Below, piece by piece: positions 27,519-36,671 of a stretch of 64,000 nt of DNA. The DNA comes from Acidisarcina polymorpha (GTDB taxonomy: Bacteria > Acidobacteriota > Terriglobia > Terriglobales > Acidobacteriaceae). Each line of letters starts with the position of its first letter. The first letter of the stretch is position 1. Position numbers and translations under genes: made by a program. The notes under the pieces are model-generated. The model did no database searches and had not been told where the DNA came from. It was given only the letters and a program-made list of their open reading frames with translations. The DNA is taken from contig NZ_CP030840.1 of the NCBI RefSeq assembly GCF_003330725.1, forward strand, positions 682,001-746,000, written 5' to 3'.

Positions 27519-28022
27519 ATGACAAACAACACCTCGAACACAGAATTACTCGTGCGGCAACTTCTGGATCGGCAAGACATTCAAGACACCATCTCGCGGT
27601 ACTCGCAGGGACAGGATAGCCACCAGGGAGCGGACTCCAACATCCTTGAGCAGTGGGACAACACGTTCGCGAAGAACGGAACGGTCGATTACAGCGTTGC
27701 AGGCGGAACCAAGGGCTCGTATCGGGATCTCGCCAAGTGGATGCGGGGAGAGGGCGCTACGTCGGGTAGCATGAGCGGCTTCTCCAACTGGCAACACATG
27801 CTGAGCCTGCCAGTCGTCTCTCTCACTGGCGACACCGCGAAAGCACGGACCGACTTCTTCGCAACCCACCGTGGCAAGAAAGAAAACGAGTTCAACGTTC
27901 ACTACAACGCTGCAGGTGCCTTCCACGACGAACTCGTACGCACGACTGATGGCTGGCGTATCAAATTTCGTCGCCTTGAGGTGTACTTTGGCGATCCGTT
28001 ACAGATCGCAAAAATCGGCTAA
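27519..28022 (+). CDS. SnoaL-like (NTF2-fold) protein
   Basis: A 167-residue protein of the SnoaL_4/NTF2-like group. 'LLDRQDIQDTISRYSQGQD' is the helical start, 'NTFAKNGTVDYSV' the first strand pair, 'WQHMLSLPVVSLTGDTAKARTDFF' the central sheet and 'DGWRIKFRRLEVYFGD' the final strands. A GGAAGGAAG ribosome site precedes the ATG. Members are cyclases, dehydratases or isomerases in polyketide and aromatic metabolism, or have no known activity. It is likely repressed by the divergent HxlR protein. Confidence 0.75.
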   Translation: MTNNTSNTELLVRQLLDRQDIQDTISRYSQGQDSHQGADSNILEQWDNTFAKNGTVDYSVAGGTKGSYRDLAKWMRGEGATSGSMSGFSNWQHMLSLPVVSLTGDTAKARTDFFATHRGKKENEFNVHYNAAGAFHDELVRTTDGWRIKFRRLEVYFGDPLQIAKIG

Positions 28023-28224
28023 GACTAACTGTAAGGGTGCGCTTCGGCCTCTTGGAAGGGCCGAAGCTTTTCTTTAGCCATCGTGTTCGAGCAATGACGG
28101 GCTGCGAATGCGCGTTTCACGTCGCAGACATGCGCCGTTCGTTCAGCGTGTGACGCTTCAACACAATCAATGCACGCTACACGGTCATGTCGTATGGACC
28201 TCGCGTATAGGAGCAATACGGGCC

Positions 28225-28581
28225 ATGGATCAAGATTGTGTATTGTATGCAAGAGGAATTACCCCGGTTCTAGAGCTTCTCAGTGGTAAATGGACGCTGC
28301 AAATACTGTGTGCGTTGCGATTTGGCCCCGTACGCCTGAGCCAGCTCACGCGGCTCACGCCAACGGCTTCCAAGAAAGCATTGCGGGCCGCACTGAGAGC
28401 TCTTGAAGCTTCTGGATTTGTCATTCGCCATGATCTAAGCAAGACGGTTCTCCACGTTGAGTATGATCTCAGCGAAAACGATAGACCGGTCATCAGTGGC
28501 CTGCTGGATCACTTAGCGGTGTGGGGTCATGTACTGGAAAAGCGAGAGTCGGCGCGAATGGCCCCTTTGTCGCCCACCTAA
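28225..28581 (+). CDS. HxlR-family transcription regulator
   Basis: A 118-residue winged-helix protein starting 'MDQDCVLYARGITPVLELLS' with the conserved Cys at position 5, then 'GKWTLQILCALRFGPVRLSQL', recognition helix 'TASKKALRAALRALEASGF' and wing 'KTVLHVEYDL'. The ATG at 28225 has an AGGAG eleven bases upstream; the frame is open back to 28108 without conserved residues. Only about 35% of positions resemble the HxlR at 27009, so this is not a recent duplicate. Its target is unclear; no divergent gene lies directly beside it. Confidence 0.82.
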   Translation: MDQDCVLYARGITPVLELLSGKWTLQILCALRFGPVRLSQLTRLTPTASKKALRAALRALEASGFVIRHDLSKTVLHVEYDLSENDRPVISGLLDHLAVWGHVLEKRESARMAPLSPT

Positions 28582-29029
28582 GAACGCCTATTCAGTATAG
28601 ATGACATGAATACGTGTCTCGTCTTTACTAAGGTTTCTTTTATCGCAGCTGAGCTACGACTCCGGCGATTCGTAAATCAATTTTGCCGTTATCCGTTTTG
28701 TAGTTGTAGTTATGGGCGCGGCAACTTCCATAGGGAAGGCACTCGACCTTCGGCTGCATTCCTGCCAATGGAGGTAGCCCTCGTTCGTAAGGTTAAAGAT
28801 CTCATTCGGAGCAGAAGGCGTTCGCCTGCCACTCTTTAGCTTTGGCAAGAATGTCAGCGGATGTCACTGGCTACACGGCACGATGAAAGACCTCTGATCC
28901 AGAAAACGAAGTGAAAGCGCCATCTCCTTCGAGAGGGCGGCATTGAATCCAATCATCATGGTCAGGTTTATAGAATTTTCAACGGAGTATCGGCATCAGC
29001 TCTTTGAACTCGTGAATTCAGTGCTTCTG
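28582..29029. other. Intergenic, no gene seen
   Basis: These 448 bases between the HxlR gene and the minus-strand reductase contain only short frames without codon bias, ribosome sites or recognisable motifs. No strong hairpin was found. Confidence 0.4.
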
Positions 29030-29896
29030 CTATATGGCTTCAAGAAGAGAAAGCAATAGGCTATTTCGCGGTGTCGGTATGTTGTGCTGTCGTCCGTGGC
29101 GGACTATGGCACCGATGCGAGCGTCCGTCTCCATCGAGCGGCCAGCAAGGCGGTCGGCTAAAAGCGAGTTCACCAAGTCAACGGGGTAGTTGCGGTATTG
29201 CGCGAGCACTTTCTGTGGGAGGTCCTCATCGAGGATTGCTCCTACCGCCCGGCCGACGTCTACGCACTCACGGACTACCTCGAGCGTTGCGTCTCCGATC
29301 GCCACATCCCAGAAGACACCAGCCGGTTTGCCCAAAAGCGCCGAGATCGAGCCGGCAGAGTTGACACAAAGCTTGCGCCATGCGGCAGAGACAAAGTCAG
29401 CAGTCAGGGTTATCTGTGCGGCTGAGCCCTGAAGCAGGGCTGCGAAAGAACGGCCCAGTACATCTGACTGTATGAAAAGCTCAACTGGCCCACGTTGGTG
29501 GACGCTCTCGGGTGCACGGCGCTCGGCTGGGCAATCGATGATGACAGGGACGATCAGCTCCGCTGGTGAATAGGGGGCAAAGCGTTCACGATGCTCCACT
29601 CCATTCTGAATCACTGCAACGGGAACACCTTGTTTGCAGAGATGTTTGACCCACGCCCCGGCACCGCGAGCATCATAAGTCTTGGTGGCCACGATGACCC
29701 AATCCACAGGCTCCACCTGTGACGGGTCGGTATGGTTCGCGTAAGAAATGTTGTTTCTACCTTCAGGAGTCTCGACATTGAGGTATGCGAGAGGCCGACG
29801 CGTGCAGAGTACAAGATCGTGCCGTTCGATGGATTCCAGTAAAGCCGCGATCACAGATCCGATTGCGCCCACTCCCACGATTGCGATCCGCGCCAT
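29030..29896 (-). CDS. Ketopantoate reductase-like (ApbA/PanE) oxidoreductase
   Basis: A 288-residue two-domain NADPH enzyme. The N-terminal Rossmann fold has 'MARIAIVGVGAIGSVIAALL' (GxGxxG), 'VATKTYDARGAGAW' and 'VPVAVIQNGVEHRERFAPY' (the conserved Asn region). The C-terminal helical domain carries the catalytic Lys in 'AAWRKLCVNSAGSISALLG' and the 'GRSMETDARIGAIVRHGRQH' motif. True PanE makes pantoate for coenzyme A. The context (transporter, 3-hydroxyisobutyrate-dehydrogenase-like enzyme) suggests a related 2-oxo-acid reductase in a catabolic set. The start at 29896 is preferred because the glycine loop begins right there. Last gene of a minus-strand series. Confidence 0.82.
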   Translation of the reverse strand: MARIAIVGVGAIGSVIAALLESIERHDLVLCTRRPLAYLNVETPEGRNNISYANHTDPSQVEPVDWVIVATKTYDARGAGAWVKHLCKQGVPVAVIQNGVEHRERFAPYSPAELIVPVIIDCPAERRAPESVHQRGPVELFIQSDVLGRSFAALLQGSAAQITLTADFVSAAWRKLCVNSAGSISALLGKPAGVFWDVAIGDATLEVVRECVDVGRAVGAILDEDLPQKVLAQYRNYPVDLVNSLLADRLAGRSMETDARIGAIVRHGRQHNIPTPRNSLLLSLLEAI

Positions 29897-29996
29897 AGCA
29901 CCATTATGCCAGGAAAAACGCTCGGTTTGATAGGACGCAAGCAAGCATCGACTGAGATTTCTCTCTCCAAATCCGAAGAGGTATTACGTCGCTCCA

Positions 29997-31325
29997 TCAT
30001 CGATTTTGATTGCCTTGATCCTCGAGCCGCTCTGATGAAATGAGGTCATAGTCTCTGGTCTCTCGAATTGAGAGCAGCCCGAAGAAGGTAACCACTGCCG
30101 CGGCGGAAAGATAGTAGCCAACGTACTGGAGCCCGTACGACCTAGCCAACCAAGTGGCAATGTAAGGCGCTAGCGAGGCTCCCACAATACCGGCAACACT
30201 AAAAGCCAGAGAACTTCCGGTATAGCGGATCGAAGTTGGAAACAGTTCAGAGATCACCGTTCCGAGTGGACCCCATGTGAGACCCATCAGCGATAGCCCT
30301 AAACCCATCATCAGAACCGCGCCGGTCGTACCGGCTGTAAACATCGGAGCCATTACTAAACCGAAGATGCCGATTAGCAGAGTGACCCACAACATCACTC
30401 GGCGCCGTCCATGTTCTGCCAACAGAGCTGAAATCGGGATCGTTGCCGCGAAGAACGAGACATCAAACAATTGCATCAGCAGAAACTTGCCTCGGCTATA
30501 GCCAAGCATTGTCGTACCCCAGGACAGAGCAAAGATCGTCATGAGATAGAAGAGAACAAATGTCGCAAGACACACGGTGATTCCGGCGATGAGCGACTTA
30601 GCATGCTGGCGAAACAGTGACAGCATCGGCAACTTAACCTGTCTGTTCTGCTCAAGAGCCTTCTGGAAGACAAATGTTTCTGTGATGGTGAGCCGCACAT
30701 AGAGACCGAGAAACACCAAAACAGCACTTGCCAAGAACGGAAGTCGCCAGCCAAAGCTAAAGAATTGGCGATTGGTAAGGCATCTGGAGAGCAACAGGAA
30801 GACCCCGCCTGAGAGAAGAAATCCTATAGGCGCACCAAGCTGTGGGAACATGCCGTACCACGCACGCTTATTAGGTGGCGCATTTTCAATAGCCAACAGC
30901 ACCGCCCCACCCCACTCTCCACCGAGGCCGAGACCTTGTCCGAAGCGGCATAGAGCCAGAAGTAATGACGCTACAAAACCGATAGTGTGGTAGGTGGGTA
31001 AGGTACCAATGGCGACGGTCGACAGCCCCATTGTGGAAAGCGCGACGACCAGGGTCTTCTTACGGCCAAAGCGATCACCAAAGTGACCGAACATCGCTGA
31101 GCCGAGAGGTCGTGCCAAGAATGCAATCGCGAAAGTGGCAAGCGAGGCCAGCATAGAGGACGCTGGATCGGAAGCCGGAAAGAACAGCTTGGGGAAGACG
31201 AGCACGGATGCCGTTCCATAGATATAGAAATCGAAAAACTCGATCGTGCTGCCGATCAGGCTGGCAAATAGAATCTGGTGCGGAGAATTAGTCAACTTAC
31301 GCGATGAAGCAACAGCATTGAACAT
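29997..31325 (-). CDS. MHS-family MFS transporter
   Basis: A 442-residue major-facilitator protein with 12 predicted membrane spans. The MHS (metabolite:H+ symporter) signatures are 'SLIGSTIEFFDFYIYGTAS' in helix 1 and 'MFGHFGDRFGRKKTLVVA' in loop 2-3. 'CRFGQGLGLGGEWGGAVLL' in helix 4 is also diagnostic. Relatives take up shikimate, alpha-ketoglutarate, proline/betaine or aromatic acids by proton symport at the inner membrane. It lies between two dehydrogenase genes of the same strand and is a likely importer for their substrate. A GTG at 31346 is an alternative start, seven residues longer. Confidence 0.88.
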   Translation of the reverse strand: MFNAVASSRKLTNSPHQILFASLIGSTIEFFDFYIYGTASVLVFPKLFFPASDPASSMLASLATFAIAFLARPLGSAMFGHFGDRFGRKKTLVVALSTMGLSTVAIGTLPTYHTIGFVASLLLALCRFGQGLGLGGEWGGAVLLAIENAPPNKRAWYGMFPQLGAPIGFLLSGGVFLLLSRCLTNRQFFSFGWRLPFLASAVLVFLGLYVRLTITETFVFQKALEQNRQVKLPMLSLFRQHAKSLIAGITVCLATFVLFYLMTIFALSWGTTMLGYSRGKFLLMQLFDVSFFAATIPISALLAEHGRRRVMLWVTLLIGIFGLVMAPMFTAGTTGAVLMMGLGLSLMGLTWGPLGTVISELFPTSIRYTGSSLAFSVAGIVGASLAPYIATWLARSYGLQYVGYYLSAAAVVTFFGLLSIRETRDYDLISSERLEDQGNQNR

Positions 31326-31573
31326 GAGATTCAGATGCAGACACACTCAGCTTGGATGAGCCTTGGCACGTCCCCGGACACAAGAAGCCCAAAGATCGGG
31401 CCCATCACCGAAATTCTGTATCCTTCTCGCATCGCCATGGACTGTCTGGCGAGATAAAGAGTGCCTCACATCTGTGTTTACAAGCCGTTTGCGTAGATCG
31501 CGAGGTACGAAGCCAAAGCCATCATCTGAACGAGTCTGCTGGACCTTCGTTGATGACCCTGTTGACCACCGCT

Positions 31574-32461
31574 CTAGATAGCAACGGGAGGTGGTCGCAA
31601 TGTCTTTGCGCTCATGGCATACCATGCGCTGGCCCAGTCTTCGTCCTTGCGGCCCTCTGCCAGCCCCGCGTCAAAATATTCATTCAGCAGATCGGCTAGT
31701 GGCGTGTCATTGCCCCCGATAACCGCTGCCTGGCGGAATAGACGCACGTCCTTCGCTCCCAGGGAGAAGGTTGCTGCAGGCTGTGGTGGTGCCTTCAGAA
31801 GCAGTTTCGCATACGCCTCGTAGAACGGCGATTGGAACAGTGCAGCATTGATCGTCGAAAGAAAGAGCTCGGGGGCAATCTGGTGCGCGGAGGCGGTGTG
31901 GGCGGCCTCTGAGAGTGAGGCGATGACCGATGCGATCAAGAAATTACCGCCAAGTTTGAATGCGAGCGCCGCTGGAGCTCGCTCGCCGACTATTTGAATG
32001 CCACGGCTGAAAACTTCTAATACAGGGCGCGCCTTTTCGATGCTGTCGGCGTCACCTGCCGGAATGAGGAAGAGCTTGCCTTGTTCTGCAAGGTTCGGTC
32101 CTCCGAACACCGGACATGCAACATACCGCAATGTTCGGCTTTCCGTCTCTTTCAGCATCTGCTCCGAAAAGGCGACGGAGAACGTAGAAAGCGTTATCAG
32201 AACAGCATCCTTGTGCATTGCGTCGAGTGCGCCCTTTTCCAACAACACATCCTCATGCGCCGCATCATCGACGAGCATAGTGAAGACAATGTCAGCCTCG
32301 CGGACGGCCTCTGCTGAATTGGTGGCAGCTATGGCTCCTTGTTCCACCAGTTCTTTGGTTGCTCGTTCGGACCGGTTCCAGACCGTGACCGTGTTCTGTG
32401 TCAACAGGCGAGCCGCGATTGCGGTTCCCATCTTTCCCAAACCAAGAAAGGCTATCTTCAT
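31574..32461 (-). CDS. 3-hydroxyisobutyrate dehydrogenase-like enzyme
   Basis: A 295-residue beta-hydroxyacid dehydrogenase. 'MKIAFLGLGKMGTAIAARLL' is the NAD(P) loop, 'VACPVFGGPNLAEQGKLFLI' the substrate motif and 'ALAFKLGGNFLIASVIASLS' contains the catalytic Lys near residue 170. The usual 'D-A-P-V-S-G-G' substrate loop is 'CPVFGGPNLA' here, which places it with the less well-characterised branch that also includes imine reductases. The reaction would be reversible oxidation of a 3-hydroxy acid to a semialdehyde. It lies 249 bp upstream of the transporter start, on the same strand. Confidence 0.82.
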   Translation of the reverse strand: MKIAFLGLGKMGTAIAARLLTQNTVTVWNRSERATKELVEQGAIAATNSAEAVREADIVFTMLVDDAAHEDVLLEKGALDAMHKDAVLITLSTFSVAFSEQMLKETESRTLRYVACPVFGGPNLAEQGKLFLIPAGDADSIEKARPVLEVFSRGIQIVGERAPAALAFKLGGNFLIASVIASLSEAAHTASAHQIAPELFLSTINAALFQSPFYEAYAKLLLKAPPQPAATFSLGAKDVRLFRQAAVIGGNDTPLADLLNEYFDAGLAEGRKDEDWASAWYAMSAKTLRPPPVAI

Positions 32462-32866
32462 CGATTTTCTCTTTTCTTAGACGATGTAGAACATGATCCC
32501 TGCTTGGTTCTCTAAGCGATCAATATCGACATACCGCAGTTGGCCCTTTCGCGCCTACCTTGGATGGTAGATCACCCTCCTGCTGTGGCATGTGGCCCGT
32601 GTTCATTGCGGCTTGATTACCAAACATACGCTTGCGGGCAGGAGGCCGCGAAATTGCTTTGCCTGCAGCTCGAGCACATTGGCCATTCCTGCCAATGTTG
32701 CAACTTCGGCGTACCCCGTACGGCCGACATTGCTACAAACAACCGCGATCTACGAAGAGAGGAACCGCATGCGGGCCCCGAAATCTTACAGGGTTCATAT
32801 CGCGCGCCGCTCTGCCCTCAAGCCGAAGAGACAGAAAGTCGTGACGAAGCAACACAGATTTAACTC
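32462..32866. other. Intergenic, no gene seen
   Basis: About 400 bases upstream of the dehydrogenase gene. Short frames occur on both strands, none with a ribosome site or conserved pattern. It probably holds the promoter of 32461-31574 and the end signals of the esterase gene. Confidence 0.4.
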
Positions 32867-33862
32867 TTACCGCTCAAGAAAACCCTGGGCGTCCAGCCAG
32901 CGGTGGTACATCTCTGGCCAGTCTTCTTCACCAGGAATTCCTTGCGCAAGACCGGCACCATGTTCACCATGAGGGAAGAGGTGAGCATCCACCGGAACAT
33001 TTTTCTGGCGGAGCGCTGAGACGAACAGAACGCTGTTCTGCGGGCTGATGCGTGCGTCATCCATGCTCTCGAAAAGGAAAACCGGTGGGGTGCGGTCGGT
33101 GACATTTTTTTCGCCTGAAAGGTAAATCTGCAGATGGCGCAGCTCACCGCCATCGAAGTCTCGCAGCAGATTGTTATAGGAACCAGAGGGCGGAACATCC
33201 GCCGGGTCCATCGATATGACCGGGTAGCCCAGGCCAAGCAAGTCAGGGCGGCCTCGCTGCTCGTCGACGGTGTCATGAATTGGAAGATCAAAGTCGCTGG
33301 CCGAGTGAAGCGCAAGGGTACTGGCTAGATGTCCTCCGGCGGAGAAGCCGAAAACTGCGACATGAGAAGGATCGATACCCAATTGGGCAGCTCGGGCTCG
33401 GATAAGCTTTACCGCGCGTTGCCCATCCCACATCGGTGCCGGATACCGATAAGTCCCGTCAGACTGAACTAGACGGTAGTACAGTACGAAGGCCTCCACG
33501 CCTATCGTCTGCGAGAAGTACTCCGCGACAGGAGCCTGCTCTTTCGTGTCGGTCAAGCGGTCATACCCGCCACCACCGATCACAATAATTGCAGCTTTTG
33601 GCTTTTGCGAGCCGGACCACGTACGAAAGACCTTCAGATAGGGAACATCTCTGCAGGGATCGTCGCCCCTAGCGCCGGGGGCCGGACCGTCCCAGAGGCG
33701 AATGTCCCTGGGGTCGTTTGGTTTAAAACAATTTGTGGAACTCACGCTTGCTGGTCGTAGAGGTTTGCTTTCATGCCGGCGGCCTTGCGCGGAGAGACCG
33801 AGAGTGGCTATAAGAAGTGATGCAATTACTGAAATAGGGTGACTATTCCTGGGCATACTCAA
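32867..33862 (-). CDS. Exported acetyl-esterase-like alpha/beta-hydrolase
   Basis: A 331-residue protein with a signal peptide (to about residue 26, 'LLIATLGLSAQG') and an alpha/beta-hydrolase fold of the BD-FAE/acetyl-xylan-esterase type. It shows 'AAIIVIGGGGYDRLTDTKEQ' (oxyanion loop), nucleophile in 'AVFGFSAGGHLASTLAL' (near residue 178), Asp in 'FESMDDARISP' and His in 'FPHGEHGAGLA'. It should remove acetyl or other short acyl groups from sugars or small molecules in the periplasm. It sits in the minus-strand series below the acyltransferase and SDR genes. Confidence 0.82.
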   Translation of the reverse strand: MSMPRNSHPISVIASLLIATLGLSAQGRRHESKPLRPASVSSTNCFKPNDPRDIRLWDGPAPGARGDDPCRDVPYLKVFRTWSGSQKPKAAIIVIGGGGYDRLTDTKEQAPVAEYFSQTIGVEAFVLYYRLVQSDGTYRYPAPMWDGQRAVKLIRARAAQLGIDPSHVAVFGFSAGGHLASTLALHSASDFDLPIHDTVDEQRGRPDLLGLGYPVISMDPADVPPSGSYNNLLRDFDGGELRHLQIYLSGEKNVTDRTPPVFLFESMDDARISPQNSVLFVSALRQKNVPVDAHLFPHGEHGAGLAQGIPGEEDWPEMYHRWLDAQGFLER

Positions 33863-33903
33863 GGCCTCTGTACTTTCTTCAGAAAAGGTAGATTCACGGC
33901 CTT

Positions 33904-34278
33904 CTCAAACGCTCTCCGGATTGACGAACGTGTACAGCGCGGTCAACTTACCGCCTTCCACCACACCGACATCGATCCCTGAAATCTGTTGTGGCTTACC
34001 GGTCGGGCCGTAGCCCATGGGAGATAACCTATGCCATGCTGGGATTTAACAGGCCCAGAAACCGAGAAGGAGAAGCCTGGAAAGGAATCAAAAAGCCTTT
34101 CGACGGCTTGGTCGATCTTTTCCCGGCCTTGATGGGCTCCTTCCGGATCAATAAAGACCGCGTTCTCCGACCACAGCTCGCTCAACAGCTTGCGACGAGT
34201 GATGCCATTCCTCTCGTTGAAAAGCTCCAGTAAGTTCCGGATTAGAAGATCCCCTTCGAAACCATTAGTTGCGGTCAT
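33904..34278 (-). pseudogene. SnoaL-like protein, frameshifted
   Basis: The frame from the ATG at 34278 (AAGGGAGAAGAG ahead of it) gives 'DLLIRNLLELFNERNGITRR', 'LWSENAVFIDPEGAHQGRE' and 'AVERLFDSFPGFSFSVSG', a SnoaL/NTF2-like N-terminal two thirds. After about 34035 this frame reads unnatural sequence. Another frame instead gives 'AWHRLSPMGYGPTGKPQQIS' and 'GIDVGVVEGGKLTALYTFVN', the expected family ending, with its stop at 33904. One base gained or lost near 34035 explains this. It is not translatable as one protein as read. Confidence 0.65.
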
Positions 34279-34434
34279 AATCTCTCTTCTCCCTTGCTTC
34301 CTGTGATGAGCCATACCTGCAACATTGAGAATCACTCCCTTCATGAAATTTAGATCAACCGCGTAGCAACTTCCGTTTGAAATGAGGCTGAGCTTCAGCC
34401 TTTCTGGGTTGGCCGCAGCACTTCAAAACCGCAA

Positions 34435-35703
34435 CTAATGCTCCTGGACGGACGCGGTATTAGACAAGAAAACGTGTGTGAGTTGCTTCTCGAGATTGGG
34501 AAGCAAGTCTGGGAACGGGTTTGGGCTCACCAATACAATCGACATGACGTCCGAAGTTGTCGCAACCATCACCGTTTGAGTATTTGCGTCGCCGCTGTCC
34601 ACGATGGGTGTGACTGCTCTCAGACGGATAGAACCGAACTCCGTGGGGCCAGGAAAGTTGCCGAAGTTGGAGATCATCAGATCGTGTGAGTGAGCACTCG
34701 CAAGCGAGACGGCTTCCGCAACGGAGCGCTCCGCGGCGAGGAAGTCGTGTAGTGGCGTCAGGTTTGCCACAAGACCTTTGACTGTGCGGATTTCTTTGAC
34801 TCCTTCACTACAAGCACGGGCGATATCCCAAAAATCATTCGGTTGCCGTAAGTCAAAGACGAATCGCTTCTGTCCAAAGATGATTCCTTCCGCTTGCTCT
34901 TGGCGAAACAGAGACCGAACATTGACCGGCACAACGCATGTTACATCTTTCTTTCGCCACCGTTCGCTCACAGCACGTCCAATGTCCAAGACAGACGCCA
35001 TCAATATCCCGTTGGCGGTGGTCCCCTGGAGTCGGCCGCATTCCACAATGGCCTTCGTCAACTCCCGTGAAAGCTGAATCCTGGATACTTCGGGCGGAAC
35101 AGACAAACCATGGGATGTATCTTTCTCGGCGGACTTCGAGACTAGGTCTTCGTCGGCGTCACGCCTAGAGATATAGTCTTCGGGAACGGGAATCCCTACA
35201 AGCGCATCGATAGACGGAGCTGGTGCCAGCGGCGAAGGTTCTGATTGCTCCGCAAAAGAAGAAAGCATTTCCCGAATGAGGTTCATCAATCCGATGCCGT
35301 CAAAGAAAGCGTGATGAGCGGAGAGGATAACCACCGCTCTTCTCTTTCCAAGAAGAAGAGTGACCCGCAGGGGGGGGCCGCTTCCATCCTGGAAACTATG
35401 CTCCATATCGTGCCGGCATTCTTCCAAGACATCCGTCTCGTCTGTAAGCGGTAGATGTCGAAGCGGAATTCCCTCATCGAAGGATTTGAAAAAGAACGGC
35501 CGTTCTCTGTGATCCTTGCCAACGCGTAATGAAATGTTGGCATACTTCCTCTGAAGAAAGTGGAGAGCCGTCTCCCACTGCGAGAGGGTGGTCACCCCAT
35601 CGATTTCTATACAGGTGAGAGCCATGCGAGTCGAATGCTGCTCTAGTAGCCATACATACTCCTCCATACATCCGAGCGTTCGGACCGGAACATTGGTTTC
35701 CAT
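34435..35703 (-). CDS. Condensation-domain acyltransferase
   Basis: A 422-residue protein with the chloramphenicol-acetyltransferase/condensation fold. The catalytic 'LSAHHAFFDGIGLMNLIREM' (HHxxxDG, near residue 130) is intact, and the second conserved patch appears as 'PVNVRSLFRQ' and 'ISNFGNFPG'. It resembles stand-alone PapA-type and alcohol O-acyltransferases that move an acyl group from CoA or a carrier protein to a hydroxyl or amine. No adenylation or carrier domain lies nearby, so a CoA donor is more likely. The start at 35703 has a strong AAAGGAGGG. It is transcribed after the SDR at 36505 (52-bp gap). Confidence 0.75.
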   Translation of the reverse strand: METNVPVRTLGCMEEYVWLLEQHSTRMALTCIEIDGVTTLSQWETALHFLQRKYANISLRVGKDHRERPFFFKSFDEGIPLRHLPLTDETDVLEECRHDMEHSFQDGSGPPLRVTLLLGKRRAVVILSAHHAFFDGIGLMNLIREMLSSFAEQSEPSPLAPAPSIDALVGIPVPEDYISRRDADEDLVSKSAEKDTSHGLSVPPEVSRIQLSRELTKAIVECGRLQGTTANGILMASVLDIGRAVSERWRKKDVTCVVPVNVRSLFRQEQAEGIIFGQKRFVFDLRQPNDFWDIARACSEGVKEIRTVKGLVANLTPLHDFLAAERSVAEAVSLASAHSHDLMISNFGNFPGPTEFGSIRLRAVTPIVDSGDANTQTVMVATTSDVMSIVLVSPNPFPDLLPNLEKQLTHVFLSNTASVQEH

Positions 35704-35755
35704 GGCTCCCTCCTTTTTAGGCAAGTTGTTTGGGCCCAATACGTTGGGCTTAGAA

Positions 35756-36505
35756 CTAGACAAGCGAGAAGCCGCCATCCACAACAAGATTCTCAGCATT
35801 GACAAAGCTGCTTTCATCCGAGGCGAGGAATAAGACAGCCTTCGCTATCTCCTCCGGTTCGCCAGTCCTTCCAGACGGTGTCTTCGCGGCTGACGCGGCG
35901 GCATATTCCTTGATCTGGTCGTCGTTCATGCCAATCGCACTATAGCCAGGGGTGATGACAACGCCTGGACTGACCGCATTTACCCGAATCCGTCTAGGCT
36001 TGAGGTCGGCTGCCCAGCCTCGGGCGAAATTGCGCACAGCAGCCTTCGCACCCGAATACATACTGAATGAGTCCATACCTTTGCTTTCAGTGATCGAAGA
36101 GTTGAGGATGATGGACCCGCCGTCCTTCATCAATGGAAGAAGTTTCTGGACCGTGAAGACGACGCCTTTGACGTTGGTGTCAAAAATCTTGTGATAATGT
36201 TCTTCGCTGACATCTGCAATGGGCGCAAAAGTCCCGGAGCCCGCGTTTGCGAAGATGATATCCAACACCACTCCCTTTGCCGTCAGTCCTTCCGCGAGTC
36301 GTGCGAGATCTCCAAGATTGGAGACGTCCCCTTGGATGCCCGTAGCGGCGTGTCCAATTTCCTTAACAGCAGCGTTTAGCGCCTCCTGTCGGCGTCCTGT
36401 GATAAAGACCTGCGCTCCCTCTTGAGCAAAGAGCTTCGCTGTTGCTAAACCAATACCGCTATTGCCGCCCGTAACCACTGCTGTCTTTCCGGTGAGTTTG
36501 CCCAT
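35756..36505 (-). CDS. Short-chain dehydrogenase/reductase
   Basis: A 249-residue classical SDR: 'TAVVTGGNSGIGLATAKLF' (cofactor loop), 'DIIFANAGSG' (NAG), Ser in 'IILNSSITESKG', 'YSGAKAAVRNFARG' (YxxxK) and 'RIRVNAVSPGVVITPGY'. The Arg-Arg after the second beta strand ('ITGRRQEAL') favours NADP. The start at 36505 has an AAAGGAAC site. It heads the minus-strand run to the acyltransferase and is next to an AraC-type regulator gene, a common pattern for an inducible set. Confidence 0.87.
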   Translation of the reverse strand: MGKLTGKTAVVTGGNSGIGLATAKLFAQEGAQVFITGRRQEALNAAVKEIGHAATGIQGDVSNLGDLARLAEGLTAKGVVLDIIFANAGSGTFAPIADVSEEHYHKIFDTNVKGVVFTVQKLLPLMKDGGSIILNSSITESKGMDSFSMYSGAKAAVRNFARGWAADLKPRRIRVNAVSPGVVITPGYSAIGMNDDQIKEYAAASAAKTPSGRTGEPEEIAKAVLFLASDESSFVNAENLVVDGGFSLV

Positions 36506-36671
36506 TGTTTGTTCCTTTCGTAAAACCGAACTCCGCAAAGTGATCTCAATTCCTGTTCTATGTCTTCGCGTTTTGAAGCCGTCTTATTTAGCCTCGTTAT
36601 GGGATGAAGAAGAACATCCATCGACGTGTCCAAAACTCTGGTGTTTGTAACCGGCGCGCTTTTTTATCGAG

